Assembly (NCBI GenBank): GCA_039183535.1
Contig: JBCDBO010000009.1
Span: 1-64,000, forward strand
Direction: 5' to 3'
DNA from: JBCAXA01 sp039183535
GTDB lineage: Bacteria; Pseudomonadota; Gammaproteobacteria; Steroidobacterales; Woeseiaceae
Length of the DNA stretch: 64,000 nucleotides
Positions 1 through 6,120 of the stretch are shown here, piece by piece. Below the pieces are notes generated by a model, which was given only the letters and a program-made list of their open reading frames with translations, searched no databases and had not been told where the DNA came from. Position numbers and translations under genes: made by a program. How positions within the stretch are numbered: position 1 is the first letter of the stretch; the number at the start of each line of letters is the position of its first letter.

Positions 1-711
1 CTCGGTATCTCGGACGAGGCGTTCTACGAAACCCAGCGCCTCGCCTTCGAGCAGGGTGAGTACTGGACCTACGTTCGCATGATGGGCTCAGCGTTAATGG
101 AGCGGGATTTTCTCCAGGCGGGACTCCTCGGGTGGGGGCTCTACATCCTGGGGCGTTTTCTAATCGGCGCCTGGGTAATGCGCGAGCGCTGGATAGAGCG
201 GGCTCGGGACATGCTGCCGCAACTTAGGCGTCTGCTTTGGATTGTACTGCCGGTCGGCGCGCTTATGGAGCTCTGGTCGATGCTAATCTTTATGGAAGTC
301 CTGCCCGGTGGCGAAATGCTTGACGTCACGTTGCACATGATAGGTGCGCCGCTGATGGCCTTAGGCTATGCCTTACTGCTGATCAACCTCTGTCAGTCGG
401 CTACATGGCGGAGGACCGTGCTGTGGTTTGCACCGGTTGGGCGTATCGCGCTAACGGCCTACGTACTGCACGGCATTGTATTCACGCTGATCTTCATGCC
501 GTTTGGCCTCGACGCACTCGGTAAGGTCGGGCCATCGCTTTGTTTGCTGCTGGCCCTCGCGCTATATGTCACGCTAACGCTATTCGCCGTACTTTGGTTA
601 GCAAGGTTCCGCTACGGGCCGCTCGAATACCTGTGGCGCTGGGCAACCTACGGGCAGCGCCCGGCATTTCGCAAGCTCCGCGATGCGGCATCGACGAGCG
701 TATCGGCTTAG
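1..711 (+). CDS. DUF418 family membrane protein, C-terminal part (5' end outside window)
   Basis: The frame is open from the first base, so this is the end of a longer gene. At least five hydrophobic segments are visible. The final third has the DUF418 pattern: a G-R-I-A-L-T-A-Y stretch followed by H-G-I-V, and near the C terminus G-P-L-E-Y-L-W-R-W-A-T-Y-G. DUF418 proteins are inner-membrane proteins of poorly known function, often related to acyltransferase-3-like or transport roles. No integron-type recombination site follows it, so it marks the left flank of the cassette array. Family assignment is by remembered motif, not by a search. Confidence 0.8.
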   Translation, partial: LGISDEAFYETQRLAFEQGEYWTYVRMMGSALMERDFLQAGLLGWGLYILGRFLIGAWVMRERWIERARDMLPQLRRLLWIVLPVGALMELWSMLIFMEVLPGGEMLDVTLHMIGAPLMALGYALLLINLCQSATWRRTVLWFAPVGRIALTAYVLHGIVFTLIFMPFGLDALGKVGPSLCLLLALALYVTLTLFAVLWLARFRYGPLEYLWRWATYGQRPAFRKLRDAASTSVSA

Positions 712-1127
712 AACGAGGCCCCTCAGATCATTCGATCGCGAGTAACTTTGATTCGCGGGACACTTCCTCGAGACCATATGGCTGGGCTCGCAGCTATGCT
801 GTTGAGCAGCACGTTGATGGCATTTGTCGTGCTAGCTTACGAAACTGTAGTTACGAACTTAGACAGGATGTCTTAAGTCGGCCTGCTGTATCGTCAGATG
901 TGGACCGCGTGATTGAAGCGCTATTCGGACTGGAGGGCGTGTCGTAATTGATGGATGCGGTTAGCGAGCTGATGGAAGAACACCGCTGCGACTAGGAAGA
1001 GGTGCGGGGGTTCGAACAGGGAATGCTCGCTTACTATGCGAACCGCAAACGCCGGTGGGGCGTTAGGAGAGGTTCGTTACAAAGCACAACATATGTGTTA
1101 CATCGTAATTTGCGAACTAGCACGCTG
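712..1127. other. interval without an intact gene, with coding remnants
   Basis: About 415 bases lie between the DUF418 gene and the first cassette. One frame reads as protein-like text broken by stops: VSELMEEHRCD, then TAG, then EEVRGFEQGMLAYYANRKRR (about 960-1060). This suggests a decayed small gene. A 32-codon hydrophobic ORF (778-876) has no convincing ribosome site. A core-like GCGTTAGG occurs near 1055 and the real first cassette core GTTAGGT at 1127. I see no integrase gene and no clear attI here. Confidence 0.4.
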
Positions 1128-1140
1128 TTAGGTATCGGAG

Positions 1141-1443
1141 ATGCGCCTCACCGTTCTATCTTTATCGATCTTAGTGGCAGCAGGGTGTGCGAACGACAGG
1201 TTTTTTGAGTGCGGCGATGAGCCGCATCTGTCTCTGGAGCAGTACCAAGAATTGGTTTCTACTTACGAGCAGCATCCCGAATTATCGAGCTGCGTGAAGT
1301 TGAAGCTTAAGATGTATCGAGATTTCAGATGCGATGAGTGCTGGAAACATTGCACGCACCCCGAGCAGTCTCTGCATACTGGGTATGCGAAGCATCGACA
1401 GGCGATCGAGCTGTGTCAGACGGAGCAGCGGAGTGATACCTAA
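1141..1443 (+). CDS. small cassette lipoprotein, unknown function
   Basis: This is the gene of the first cassette, 100 residues. The N terminus (MRLTVLSLSILVAAGCAND) is a lipoprotein signal with lipobox VAAGC, Cys16 being the expected lipidation site. The mature part has six more cysteines, including a C-DE-C-WKH-C cluster around residues 64-71 that could form disulfides or bind metal in the periplasm. The ATG lies 13 bases after the cassette boundary at 1127/1128. The stop codon TAA is inside the R'' box of the attC, which is typical of compact cassettes. I do not recognise the family. Confidence 0.75.
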   Translation: MRLTVLSLSILVAAGCANDRFFECGDEPHLSLEQYQELVSTYEQHPELSSCVKLKLKMYRDFRCDECWKHCTHPEQSLHTGYAKHRQAIELCQTEQRSDT

Positions 1444-1537
1444 CAAAGCACTGCAGTTGTTACTTGACCCTGCCGCCACCTCGGCTGTCGCCGAGCCGTC
1501 GTCAGCCTCAAGCGCAACTGAGCTTGGGTGTTAGACG
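1436..1537 (+). repeat. attC site 1
   Basis: It starts with ATACCTAAC (R'') and ends at GTTAGAC (cut expected between G1530 and T1531). The total is about 100 bases, with the inner pair TTACTTGACCC / CCTCAAGCGCAACTGAGCTTGGG. The variable loop has a small CGGCTGTCGCCG hairpin. The first bases of the cassette (GTTAGGTATC, from 1127) are the exact reverse complement of GATACCTAAC at this attC, ten bases long. Confidence 0.88.
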
Positions 1538-1583
1538 GCTAGGTCATCATGTCCGAGTTCGGTCGCCAAGAGCACACATCGTT

Positions 1584-1946
1584 GTGAAACAGGATCCCGA
1601 GTCACTTCGTTGCGTCAAGGCCAAGGTCGTCGAAATTCGTTCCTATGGCGAAGAACATGAGCCGCGATCGGGTACGAAGCACTTCAAAGCCGGTGCAAAG
1701 GTCTTTGTCATTGATGCTTACTGGGGCATGTGTGATGCCGTCACAGTGATCGGGCACCACCGCGCGAGCGGTCGTTACGCGAAACTCGACATGTCAGTGA
1801 TGCATCTTTCAGATTTCGCGTTAACTGTGGTGTACAGCCCGAAAGCTCTAGCACTAATTGACCAGCACTTTTCAGGTCGGCACCCTTACACGGAAGATTA
1901 CGCTGAGAGTCTCTTGGAAGTTTTACCTGTGTGGCAGCGCAGATGA
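1584..1946 (+). CDS. cassette-encoded hypothetical protein
   Basis: This is the gene of cassette 2, about 120 residues from GTG 1584. The frame stays open further upstream only because it runs through the preceding attC, so that extension is not believed. The core reads KVVEIRSYG..PRSGTKHFKAGAKVFVIDAYWGMCD, then VIGHHRASGRYAKLDM and VVYSPKALALI. I remember similar GTKHF-AGAKV / GRHR-S-RY small proteins among bacterial hypotheticals, often in accessory islands, but no function is known to me. No signal peptide or membrane segment is visible. No clear ribosome site is visible either, which is usual for cassettes. Confidence 0.7.
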   Translation: MKQDPESLRCVKAKVVEIRSYGEEHEPRSGTKHFKAGAKVFVIDAYWGMCDAVTVIGHHRASGRYAKLDMSVMHLSDFALTVVYSPKALALIDQHFSGRHPYTEDYAESLLEVLPVWQRR

Positions 1947-1962
1947 CGAAGGTAACCTCATC

Positions 1963-2065
1963 GCCGCCTAACAAGACGTTGCAGCAGACACTTGACCCTG
2001 CCGCAGCTACGGCTATCGCCTCCGCGGCGCCAGCCTCAAGCGCAGCTGTACTTGGGCATTAGACG
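1963..2065 (+). repeat. attC site 2
   Basis: R'' is GCCTAAC (1966-1972), and the inner arms are CGTTGCAGCAGACACTTGACCC and CCTCAAGCGCAGCTG-ACTTGGG. R' is ATTAGAC (2058-2064), with A instead of the usual G at the recombination position. It is nearly the same sequence as attC 1 outside the loop. Confidence 0.85.
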
Positions 2066-2068
2066 GAA

Positions 2069-2434
2069 ATGCTACCGCTTACCGTGAATCAGTTGACGTG
2101 TACGCACATCAGCAAGCACGAACAACGTGTTTGCGTTGAAGGGCTGCTCTGCTATGAGTTTGAGAACGTCTATATAACGCACTGGCCGAAGTCGGAACAA
2201 AAGGACCTTGGAATCTGGCTAGAAGGTTCACTTGGGGCGTTCGGCTTCAATGATCAAGTCCTCAGAAAACTAAATGGCAAGAAAATCGTATGCATTGGCG
2301 TTTTCCGGTCAGCTTTAGTCGAAGACTTAAAATTCAACTTCGGTCACGGAGGCCTTTGGGGTTACCAAATTACGCCTACTGAAATTACGTATTACAAAAC
2401 ATGGCATGCTGCAAATGCGTCTTTTCCAAACTAA
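2069..2434 (+). CDS. cassette-encoded hypothetical protein
   Basis: This is the gene of cassette 3, 121 residues, with ATG ten bases after the cassette boundary. It is a soluble protein without signal peptide, with many aromatic residues and a basic-acidic mix. A strand-rich look (CTHISKHEQRVCVEGLLCYEFENVYITHW, then GKKIVCIGVF and GYQITPTEITYYKTW) suggests a small beta fold such as an OB-like domain, but I cannot assign a family. About 57 non-coding bases separate the stop from the attC, a looser layout than in the neighbouring cassettes. Confidence 0.65.
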   Translation: MLPLTVNQLTCTHISKHEQRVCVEGLLCYEFENVYITHWPKSEQKDLGIWLEGSLGAFGFNDQVLRKLNGKKIVCIGVFRSALVEDLKFNFGHGGLWGYQITPTEITYYKTWHAANASFPN

Positions 2435-2490
2435 AGATGCTGAACGCGACAAATCAAATTCAGCTCTATGCTCAAGAATCGAAATCTGTT

Positions 2491-2545
2491 GCCGCCTAAC
2501 AAGTCACTGCAGCAGACGCTTGACCCAGTCGCGTAGCGCTCCTAG
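2491..2545 (+). repeat. truncated attC site 3
   Basis: The left half is intact (GCCGCCTAACAAGTCACTGC, then AGCAGACGCTTGACCC). After about 2535 the sequence stops resembling the other sites, and no R' box (GTTRRRY) follows before the next gene. It should be unable to recombine normally, which would lock cassettes 3 and 4 together. Confidence 0.7.
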
Positions 2546-2587
2546 TTCGAGCGAAGGTCTTGGTTCCCAACTCTCGATTCAACGATA

Positions 2588-2941
2588 GTGCGTAAGTGGC
2601 TCACGCATACGCTGCCTCCTGCCACTAACAAGACTGCTTTTCTCGCCGGTGTTTGGTCTGGGACAGCCCTCCAAGGCCTCTTTTGGGCCGCAGCGCTTGT
2701 TTCGGGAGAGTCACGAAAGGGCCTGATGTTTCTGATCGTCGCCGTCATCGCTCTTTTGCCGGCAGCTGCCTTTGTTTTTGGCGGACCACCGAGGAAACAG
2801 GGCGCTCTAATGGATGCGCTGAAGGCAGCCTTCGTTCATATCGGGCACGCTACAAAGAGAGCCTTGGTTTGGCTGCTCACTACATGGGCAACCGCGTCCA
2901 TGTGGTACTTCTGTTTCCAATTTGCGTTCGGGACGCTATAG
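2588..2941 (+). CDS. small cassette membrane protein
   Basis: 117 residues from GTG 2588. Two clear hydrophobic stretches (about residues 19-38 and 45-65), a basic segment, and an aromatic hydrophobic C terminus (LVWLLTTWATASMWYFCFQF) suggest a three-segment inner-membrane protein. The N-terminal 13 residues are encoded by DNA that may be attC remnant (ACTAACAAGACTGC at 2624), so the true start is uncertain. No family is recognised. The attC that follows is separated from the stop by about 65 bases. Confidence 0.6.
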   Translation: MRKWLTHTLPPATNKTAFLAGVWSGTALQGLFWAAALVSGESRKGLMFLIVAVIALLPAAAFVFGGPPRKQGALMDALKAAFVHIGHATKRALVWLLTTWATASMWYFCFQFAFGTL

Positions 2942-3006
2942 CCGGTTTCAGTAGCCAAAGTTCAAGTGCCAAAGTAGAGGGTGTATTTTCAGACAATGCG
3001 CACTGT

Positions 3007-3109
3007 GCAGCATAACGAGCCGTTGCGACTGATAATTGACCTAGTCAGCGCCCTGGCTATCGCCAGGCCACTGTCTGCGTCAACCGCAGCTGGACTTGGG
3101 CGTTAAGCC
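3007..3109 (+). repeat. attC site 4
   Basis: R'' is GCATAAC (3010-3016) and R' is GTTAAGC (3102-3108). The loop contains the hairpin CCTGG-CTATCG-CCAGG. The inner right arm TCAACCGCAGCTGGACTTGGG matches the other sites. The left arm is more diverged (CGTTGCGACTGATAATTGACC). Confidence 0.85.
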
Positions 3110-3128
3110 GCGAGCCGGCGTATTCAGT

Positions 3129-3401
3129 TTGGCCTCATTGTTGAAGCCCGATATCAGCGCGCGACTGAATGACGATTTCGGAAGGTCCGCAGGGTCGATT
3201 GCAGACGCACTGGCTTCCTACACTGGCCCAGAAACCGATCGCGTGCTTCGCTGTATCGTGTCCTTGGCCGACGGTAACGCTGATCGGATCGGCCACTTCA
3301 TCGAAGCCGCCATGAGAGACTATCGCGCCGTCATTTACTGTGCCGAGTACGACGAATCCGATAAGAGGGTTCATGACTTCACTAGTCCATTCGCGGCTTA
3401 A
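3129..3401 (+). CDS. cassette-encoded hypothetical protein
   Basis: About 90 residues. The frame is open from inside the preceding attC; TTG 3129 is the first plausible start after the cassette boundary at 3103, with TTG 3138 or 3141 as alternatives. The text SARLNDDFGRSAGSIADALASY, then ETDRVLRCIVSLADGN, then AAMRDYRAVIYCAEYD is a compact alpha-beta protein of a type I recall from accessory regions, without known function. The stop TAA overlaps the R'' box. No signal peptide. Confidence 0.68.
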   Translation: MASLLKPDISARLNDDFGRSAGSIADALASYTGPETDRVLRCIVSLADGNADRIGHFIEAAMRDYRAVIYCAEYDESDKRVHDFTSPFAA

Positions 3402-3449
3402 CCAGTCACTGCAGCAGCCCCAATCGCGGCTGAGCTTGGATGTTATGTG
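3392..3449 (+). repeat. attC site 5 (short form)
   Basis: About 57 bases: R'' GCTTAAC (3396-3402), CAGTCACTGCAGCAGCCCC, CGGCTGAGCTTGG and R' GTTATGT (3442-3448). It lacks the long loop of sites 1-4. The end of this cassette (CGCGGCTTAAC) is an exact 11-base reverse complement of its start (GTTAAGCCGCG at 3102). Confidence 0.83.
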
Positions 3450-3508
3450 CCACGCTAACTTCGTCGTAGAATAGCTGCGCTGTCACATACACAACATGGA
3501 GGTGCGTC

Positions 3509-3747
3509 ATGCGCAAGCGATACGAAGAAGAACAAATTTCCTTTCGAGCGGACCAGTAAGCGTCGCAGAGGGTTCCCGTCCGAGACAAAGGTCAAGAAAG
3601 GTCATAGAGTGGTAGGCGAGGATAAGTATCTCGTTGAGAAACTCGGACGAAACGACCCTTGCCCGTGTGGATCTGGTCGAAGATTTCAAGAAATGTTGCT
3701 TGAGGGTGCGAGGTCTTCAGGGCTCGGCACGGGACGACTACTTTTAG
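3509..3747 (+). pseudogene. SEC-C motif cassette gene with two apparent +1 frameshifts
   Basis: No single frame gives a protein, but three pieces join into one. MRKRYEEEQI starts at ATG 3509. It continues one frame over as PFERTSKRRRGFP...GEDKYLVEKLGRNDPCPCGSGRR, and then one frame over again (from TTC 3685) as FKKCCLRVRG and ends at TAG 3745. GRNDPCPCGSGRRFKKCC is the SEC-C zinc-binding motif, as at the SecA C terminus. Each shift is explained by one extra T in a TTT run (near 3537 and 3684). A good Shine-Dalgarno (GGAGG at 3498) precedes the ATG. The protein would be about 79 residues, a free-standing zinc motif with a basic N-terminal part. Confidence 0.72.
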
Positions 3748-3759
3748 GTAATCGTTGAA

Positions 3760-3864
3760 GTGACACATAACCAGTCATTGCAGCTGACACTTGACCCGCC
3801 AGGCACCTTGGTCAGCGCCAAGGTGCCTGGCGCCTCAAGTGCATCGACGGGTCGGCGTTAGCCG
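3760..3864 (+). repeat. attC site 6 with long perfect loop hairpin
   Basis: R'' is ACATAAC (3765-3771) and R' is GTTAGCC (3857-3863). The loop holds a perfect 15-base inverted repeat, CGCCAGGCACCTTGG and CCAAGGTGCCTGGCG, separated by TCAG. It is far more stable than loops in the other sites. The cassette start GTTATGTGCCAC mirrors GTGACACATAAC here with one mismatch in twelve. Confidence 0.85.
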
Positions 3865-3876
3865 TTAAGGCAACGT

Positions 3877-4338
3877 ATGCGTAGATTTTGCGTCACGCCA
3901 TTGGAAGGGGTATCGCCGGTCACACTCGGCGCTACACGCCAAGCCTCTCGTCGCGAAATGGGGCAAGCACCTAAGCCATTCGAGAAAGTGCCCGGATCAA
4001 TAGTTGATGCTTACTATGATTCGAGCTTTCAAGTGTTCTTCGATGATGATGAAACAGTCGAATACATCGAGCTGTCGCGGTCTAAAAATCAGATAGTTGA
4101 GCTCTTCGGCCAGAGTGTTTTCGAACAGCCGGGAGCGGATTTACTTGAGAGTCTTCCTTGTGACTTAGCGATGACATCCGACGATGGGGGCTACTCGTAC
4201 ATTTCCCAGCAGTACTCATTGAGTCTTTGGCGACCGCTATTGCCGCAAATCGGCGGTACTGAGGGGCATTTTTTCGAAACAATTGGTGTCGGTATCGCCG
4301 GGTACTTTTCGGCTGAAGTTGAAGCGTGGTCGCGGTGA
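3877..4338 (+). CDS. cassette-encoded hypothetical protein
   Basis: 153 residues starting 19 bases after the cassette boundary. The layout (PLEGVSPVTLGATRQASRREMG, then VDAYYDSSFQVFFDDDETVEYIELS, then GADLLESLP) resembles small bacterial proteins with a G-V-G-P-I-x-L-G-x-T-R-x-E start and a Y-x-D-x-x-x-x-V-x-Y-D core, which are usually unannotated. The C-terminal part is aromatic and glycine rich (SLWRPLLPQIGG..HFFETIGVGIAGYF). It is soluble with no signal peptide. The stop TGA immediately precedes the next R'' box. Confidence 0.68.
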   Translation: MRRFCVTPLEGVSPVTLGATRQASRREMGQAPKPFEKVPGSIVDAYYDSSFQVFFDDDETVEYIELSRSKNQIVELFGQSVFEQPGADLLESLPCDLAMTSDDGGYSYISQQYSLSLWRPLLPQIGGTEGHFFETIGVGIAGYFSAEVEAWSR

Positions 4339-4378
4339 CGCCTAACAAGACGTTGTACCTGAACCGTGGCGTTAGTTG
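4335..4378 (+). repeat. minimal or deleted attC site 7
   Basis: R'' is GCCTAAC (4340-4346), then AAGACGTTGTACCTGAACC, then R' GTTAGTT (4371-4377). At about 41 bases it is shorter than usual functional attC sites and has lost the right inner arm seen elsewhere (GCTGAGCTTGGG). Confidence 0.65.
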
Positions 4379-4380
4379 GC

Positions 4381-4809
4381 GTGATACAGCTGCACAGACT
4401 TAGCGTGGATCTGAAGCTTGTCCTGGTCGGCCAAGCTACGCATGTTCTCGCGAAGAATGAGTTGATGCGAATCGCCGGTAATGGGGGAAAGAAATATCCC
4501 AATAGCGATGTCGCCATAAGTGAAACTACGTTCATTCTGTCTCGGTCAGACGCAGACTTTCTTCGTGTTGAATGTCATTCATACGATGAAGTCCATTTTT
4601 CTAGCGATCGACTGGTATTCTCAATGCCTTGGTGGAGACGGTTATTTGCCAAAGACAGGCTTCAGTTCCGTATTGGTATCGACAATGCCGAGCCCGTTCT
4701 TGAGGCATACCTTTCCCGTGGTCGCGAGGGATTCGAATCTTTATTGGAGCCCGCTCTAGTTGATGGATCGTCATTCAAATTCATTCGGCTCGAGAGTGTC
4801 GCCACCTAA
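4381..4809 (+). CDS. cassette-encoded hypothetical protein
   Basis: About 142 residues from GTG 4381. GTG 4366 would lie inside the preceding attC and is less likely. The N-terminal part is a basic alpha-beta stretch (HRLSVDLKLVLVGQATHVLAKNELMRI), and the rest is mixed (FILSRSDADFLRVECHSYDEVHF, then MPWWRRLFAKDRLQFRIGIDNAEPVLEAYL). It is soluble, with no signal peptide and no recognised family. The stop TAA overlaps the R'' box of attC 8. Confidence 0.66.
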   Translation: MIQLHRLSVDLKLVLVGQATHVLAKNELMRIAGNGGKKYPNSDVAISETTFILSRSDADFLRVECHSYDEVHFSSDRLVFSMPWWRRLFAKDRLQFRIGIDNAEPVLEAYLSRGREGFESLLEPALVDGSSFKFIRLESVAT

Positions 4810-4877
4810 CCAGTTGCTGCGGCTAACGCTTGGCGGCGTGATCGGTACAAACACAGCTGAGCTTCAGCGTTAGGCGT
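4801..4877 (+). repeat. attC site 8
   Basis: R'' is ACCTAAC (4804-4810) and R' is GTTAGGC (4869-4875), about 75 bases in all. The inner arms are CAGTTGCTGCGGCTAACGCTTGG and CACAGCTGAGCTTCAGC. The cassette start GTTAGTTGGCG (4371) mirrors CGCCACCTAAC here with one mismatch in eleven. Confidence 0.83.
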
Positions 4878-4883
4878 CACTGG

Positions 4884-5153
4884 GTGAGTTACGAGTATCA
4901 GCTTACAGCGAAGAAGGTCGACTTCGATGGTATTGCCAAGGAGTTGGCGCAGCAGGGGTATTGCCTGTCGTCCTCCGCAGAGCGGCTCGAAGTTTTTGAG
5001 GACGATATTCCGATTATGAGTATCTGTCCTCACAATGGCGGTGTGTACCTGGCATGGCACGGGGGTGCACCGGGGACTCGTGACTCGCTGCTGGGGGCCG
5101 TTTTGCTGATGATTGCAGCATACAACAAGGAAGTCGTTTTCTCGGAGCTCTAG
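4884..5153 (+). CDS. cassette-encoded small hypothetical protein
   Basis: 89 residues from GTG 4884, just behind the last good cassette boundary (4870). The sequence YEYQLTAKKVDFDGIAKELAQQGY, then LEVFEDDIPIMSICPHNGGVYLAWHGG, then GAVLLMIAAYNKEVVFSEL looks like a compact two-layer alpha-beta protein, seen by me only as hypothetical. It lacks the expected attC after its stop, so this cassette appears to be stuck. No signal peptide or membrane segment. Confidence 0.65.
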   Translation: MSYEYQLTAKKVDFDGIAKELAQQGYCLSSSAERLEVFEDDIPIMSICPHNGGVYLAWHGGAPGTRDSLLGAVLLMIAAYNKEVVFSEL

Positions 5154-5238
5154 GATTGGACCACTCCGTAGCTAAAGCTTTTGCATTCCAGTGTACGGCG
5201 ACGGCGCGCAGGGTGCGGGTTAAGTAAGTACCGAATAG

Positions 5239-5859
5239 ATGCAGCAGTCCAAGTTTGCAGGCGCACTCCTGATGGCTGGGGGTCTGACGATTCTCATCAC
5301 CATTTTTTTTGAGTACCAAATCGGCTGGATAGGGGTGCGTCGAACACGGGCAGAAACAATCGAGTTCGTGCTCTCAGAATGGTCGGCGCTTAAGACGATC
5401 TGGTCTTTCCAATTGCTAGGGCATGGCTTTCTCGCATTAGCATGCCTTGTTCAGCTACGCGATGCTCCGTCGCACTATGCCCCTGCTTGGGGCGCGATCA
5501 GTCTCCTGACAATGCTGGTTGTCGTCGCTTTTGGCCTGACTATCGGCGGTTATGGGCCAGCGCTCGACGTGTATTCGACGCAGCCTGCGGTGTTCGAAAC
5601 GTTGCGTGGTGCGATTCGCAGCTTGTACTCGCTTGGCCTGTATGGAGGTATGGCTCTGTTCACTTGTCTGTTTGTGCTTCTCAGTATGCGTAGCCGAGGG
5701 ACTGTTGGACGGATTCGTGGCGTAGCAACCTTGGGTTTATTCGGCATCTGTTTACTAGTGGGTGCGACAACACCGGTGACAATCCAAGTCGCCGGGGCGT
5801 CTTGGTTTTTGCTTCCGGTGGTATTGGGGTATTCGCTAGTTCGAGCTCGGGATAAATAA
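5239..5859 (+). CDS. multi-pass inner-membrane protein, unknown function
   Basis: 206 residues with about six hydrophobic segments (residues 8-26, 55-75, 82-103, 130-152, 160-180, 183-200). A hydrophilic loop near residues 33-45 carries RRTRAET. The arrangement resembles small DUF4386-type membrane proteins, but I am not sure. ATG 5239 is chosen because the hydrophobic segment starts directly after it; no strong ribosome site is seen. It follows the array without an attC of its own. Confidence 0.65.
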   Translation: MQQSKFAGALLMAGGLTILITIFFEYQIGWIGVRRTRAETIEFVLSEWSALKTIWSFQLLGHGFLALACLVQLRDAPSHYAPAWGAISLLTMLVVVAFGLTIGGYGPALDVYSTQPAVFETLRGAIRSLYSLGLYGGMALFTCLFVLLSMRSRGTVGRIRGVATLGLFGICLLVGATTPVTIQVAGASWFLLPVVLGYSLVRARDK

Positions 5860-6120
5860 GCGAGGAGCTTTGGATCGGGACTGGACGTCTTCTTGAGCTG
5901 CAACTGCAGAAAAAAGTGCGGCAGCTGGCTATTGACAGCGTACAGACGAATCTGGCGCGATGAGCGCTAACAAACCGCCTTCTTTTGGCGGGAAGCTGGC
6001 CTTAAATAAAGTATCGTCTAACGTCTGGATAAAGCACGGTATGTCCTGTCAATGCCGCCAAGGTGCCGTGCGGGTGCAGTCTGGCTTGAGCGCAAGGTAA
6101 CAAAGGGCTCAAATGGCGTG
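5860..6120. other. intergenic interval with a possible eroded attC
   Basis: GCGCTAACAAACCGCC (5966-5981) looks like an R'' box and left arm, followed by a CCGCC-TTCTTTT-GGCGG hairpin, but no R' box follows. GTCTAAC at 6015 is in the reverse sense. Nothing else is visible. Confidence 0.3.

Larger units (their letters stand above)
1128..4878 (+). mobile_element. integron gene-cassette array without integrase in the window (CALIN)
   Basis: Eight plus-strand cassettes carry short, unrelated, mostly unknown genes, and each gene is followed at once by an attC site. The sites start with an R''-type box (ACCTAAC, GCCTAAC, GCATAAC, GCTTAAC, ACATAAC) that overlaps or closely follows the stop codon. 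They end with an R'-type box (GTTAGAC, GTTAAGC, GTTATGT, GTTAGCC, GTTAGGC). Inner parts are strongly alike between sites (CACTGCAGCAGACNCTTGACCC on the left, CAAGCGCAGCTG-GCTTGGG on the right), as expected for a chromosomal array. No tyrosine recombinase of the IntI type is present on either strand of the window. Remnants extend to about 7593. Confidence 0.88.

Noticed and set aside
778..876. 32-codon hydrophobic ORF as a toxin-like peptide
   Set aside because: Hydrophobic text, but no ribosome site, no antisense RNA promoter and no repeat structure to support it.
540..947. 135-codon frame after the DUF418 gene
   Set aside because: It lies mostly in another frame of the DUF418 gene and has no protein character.
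712..1127. attI site or integrase promoter
   Set aside because: Only single GTTAG cores are present. No integrase-binding repeats and no intI are visible, so I do not call attI.
2653..3015. 120-codon frame overlapping the membrane cassette gene
   Set aside because: Shadow of 2588-2941 with basic, low-complexity text and no start signal.
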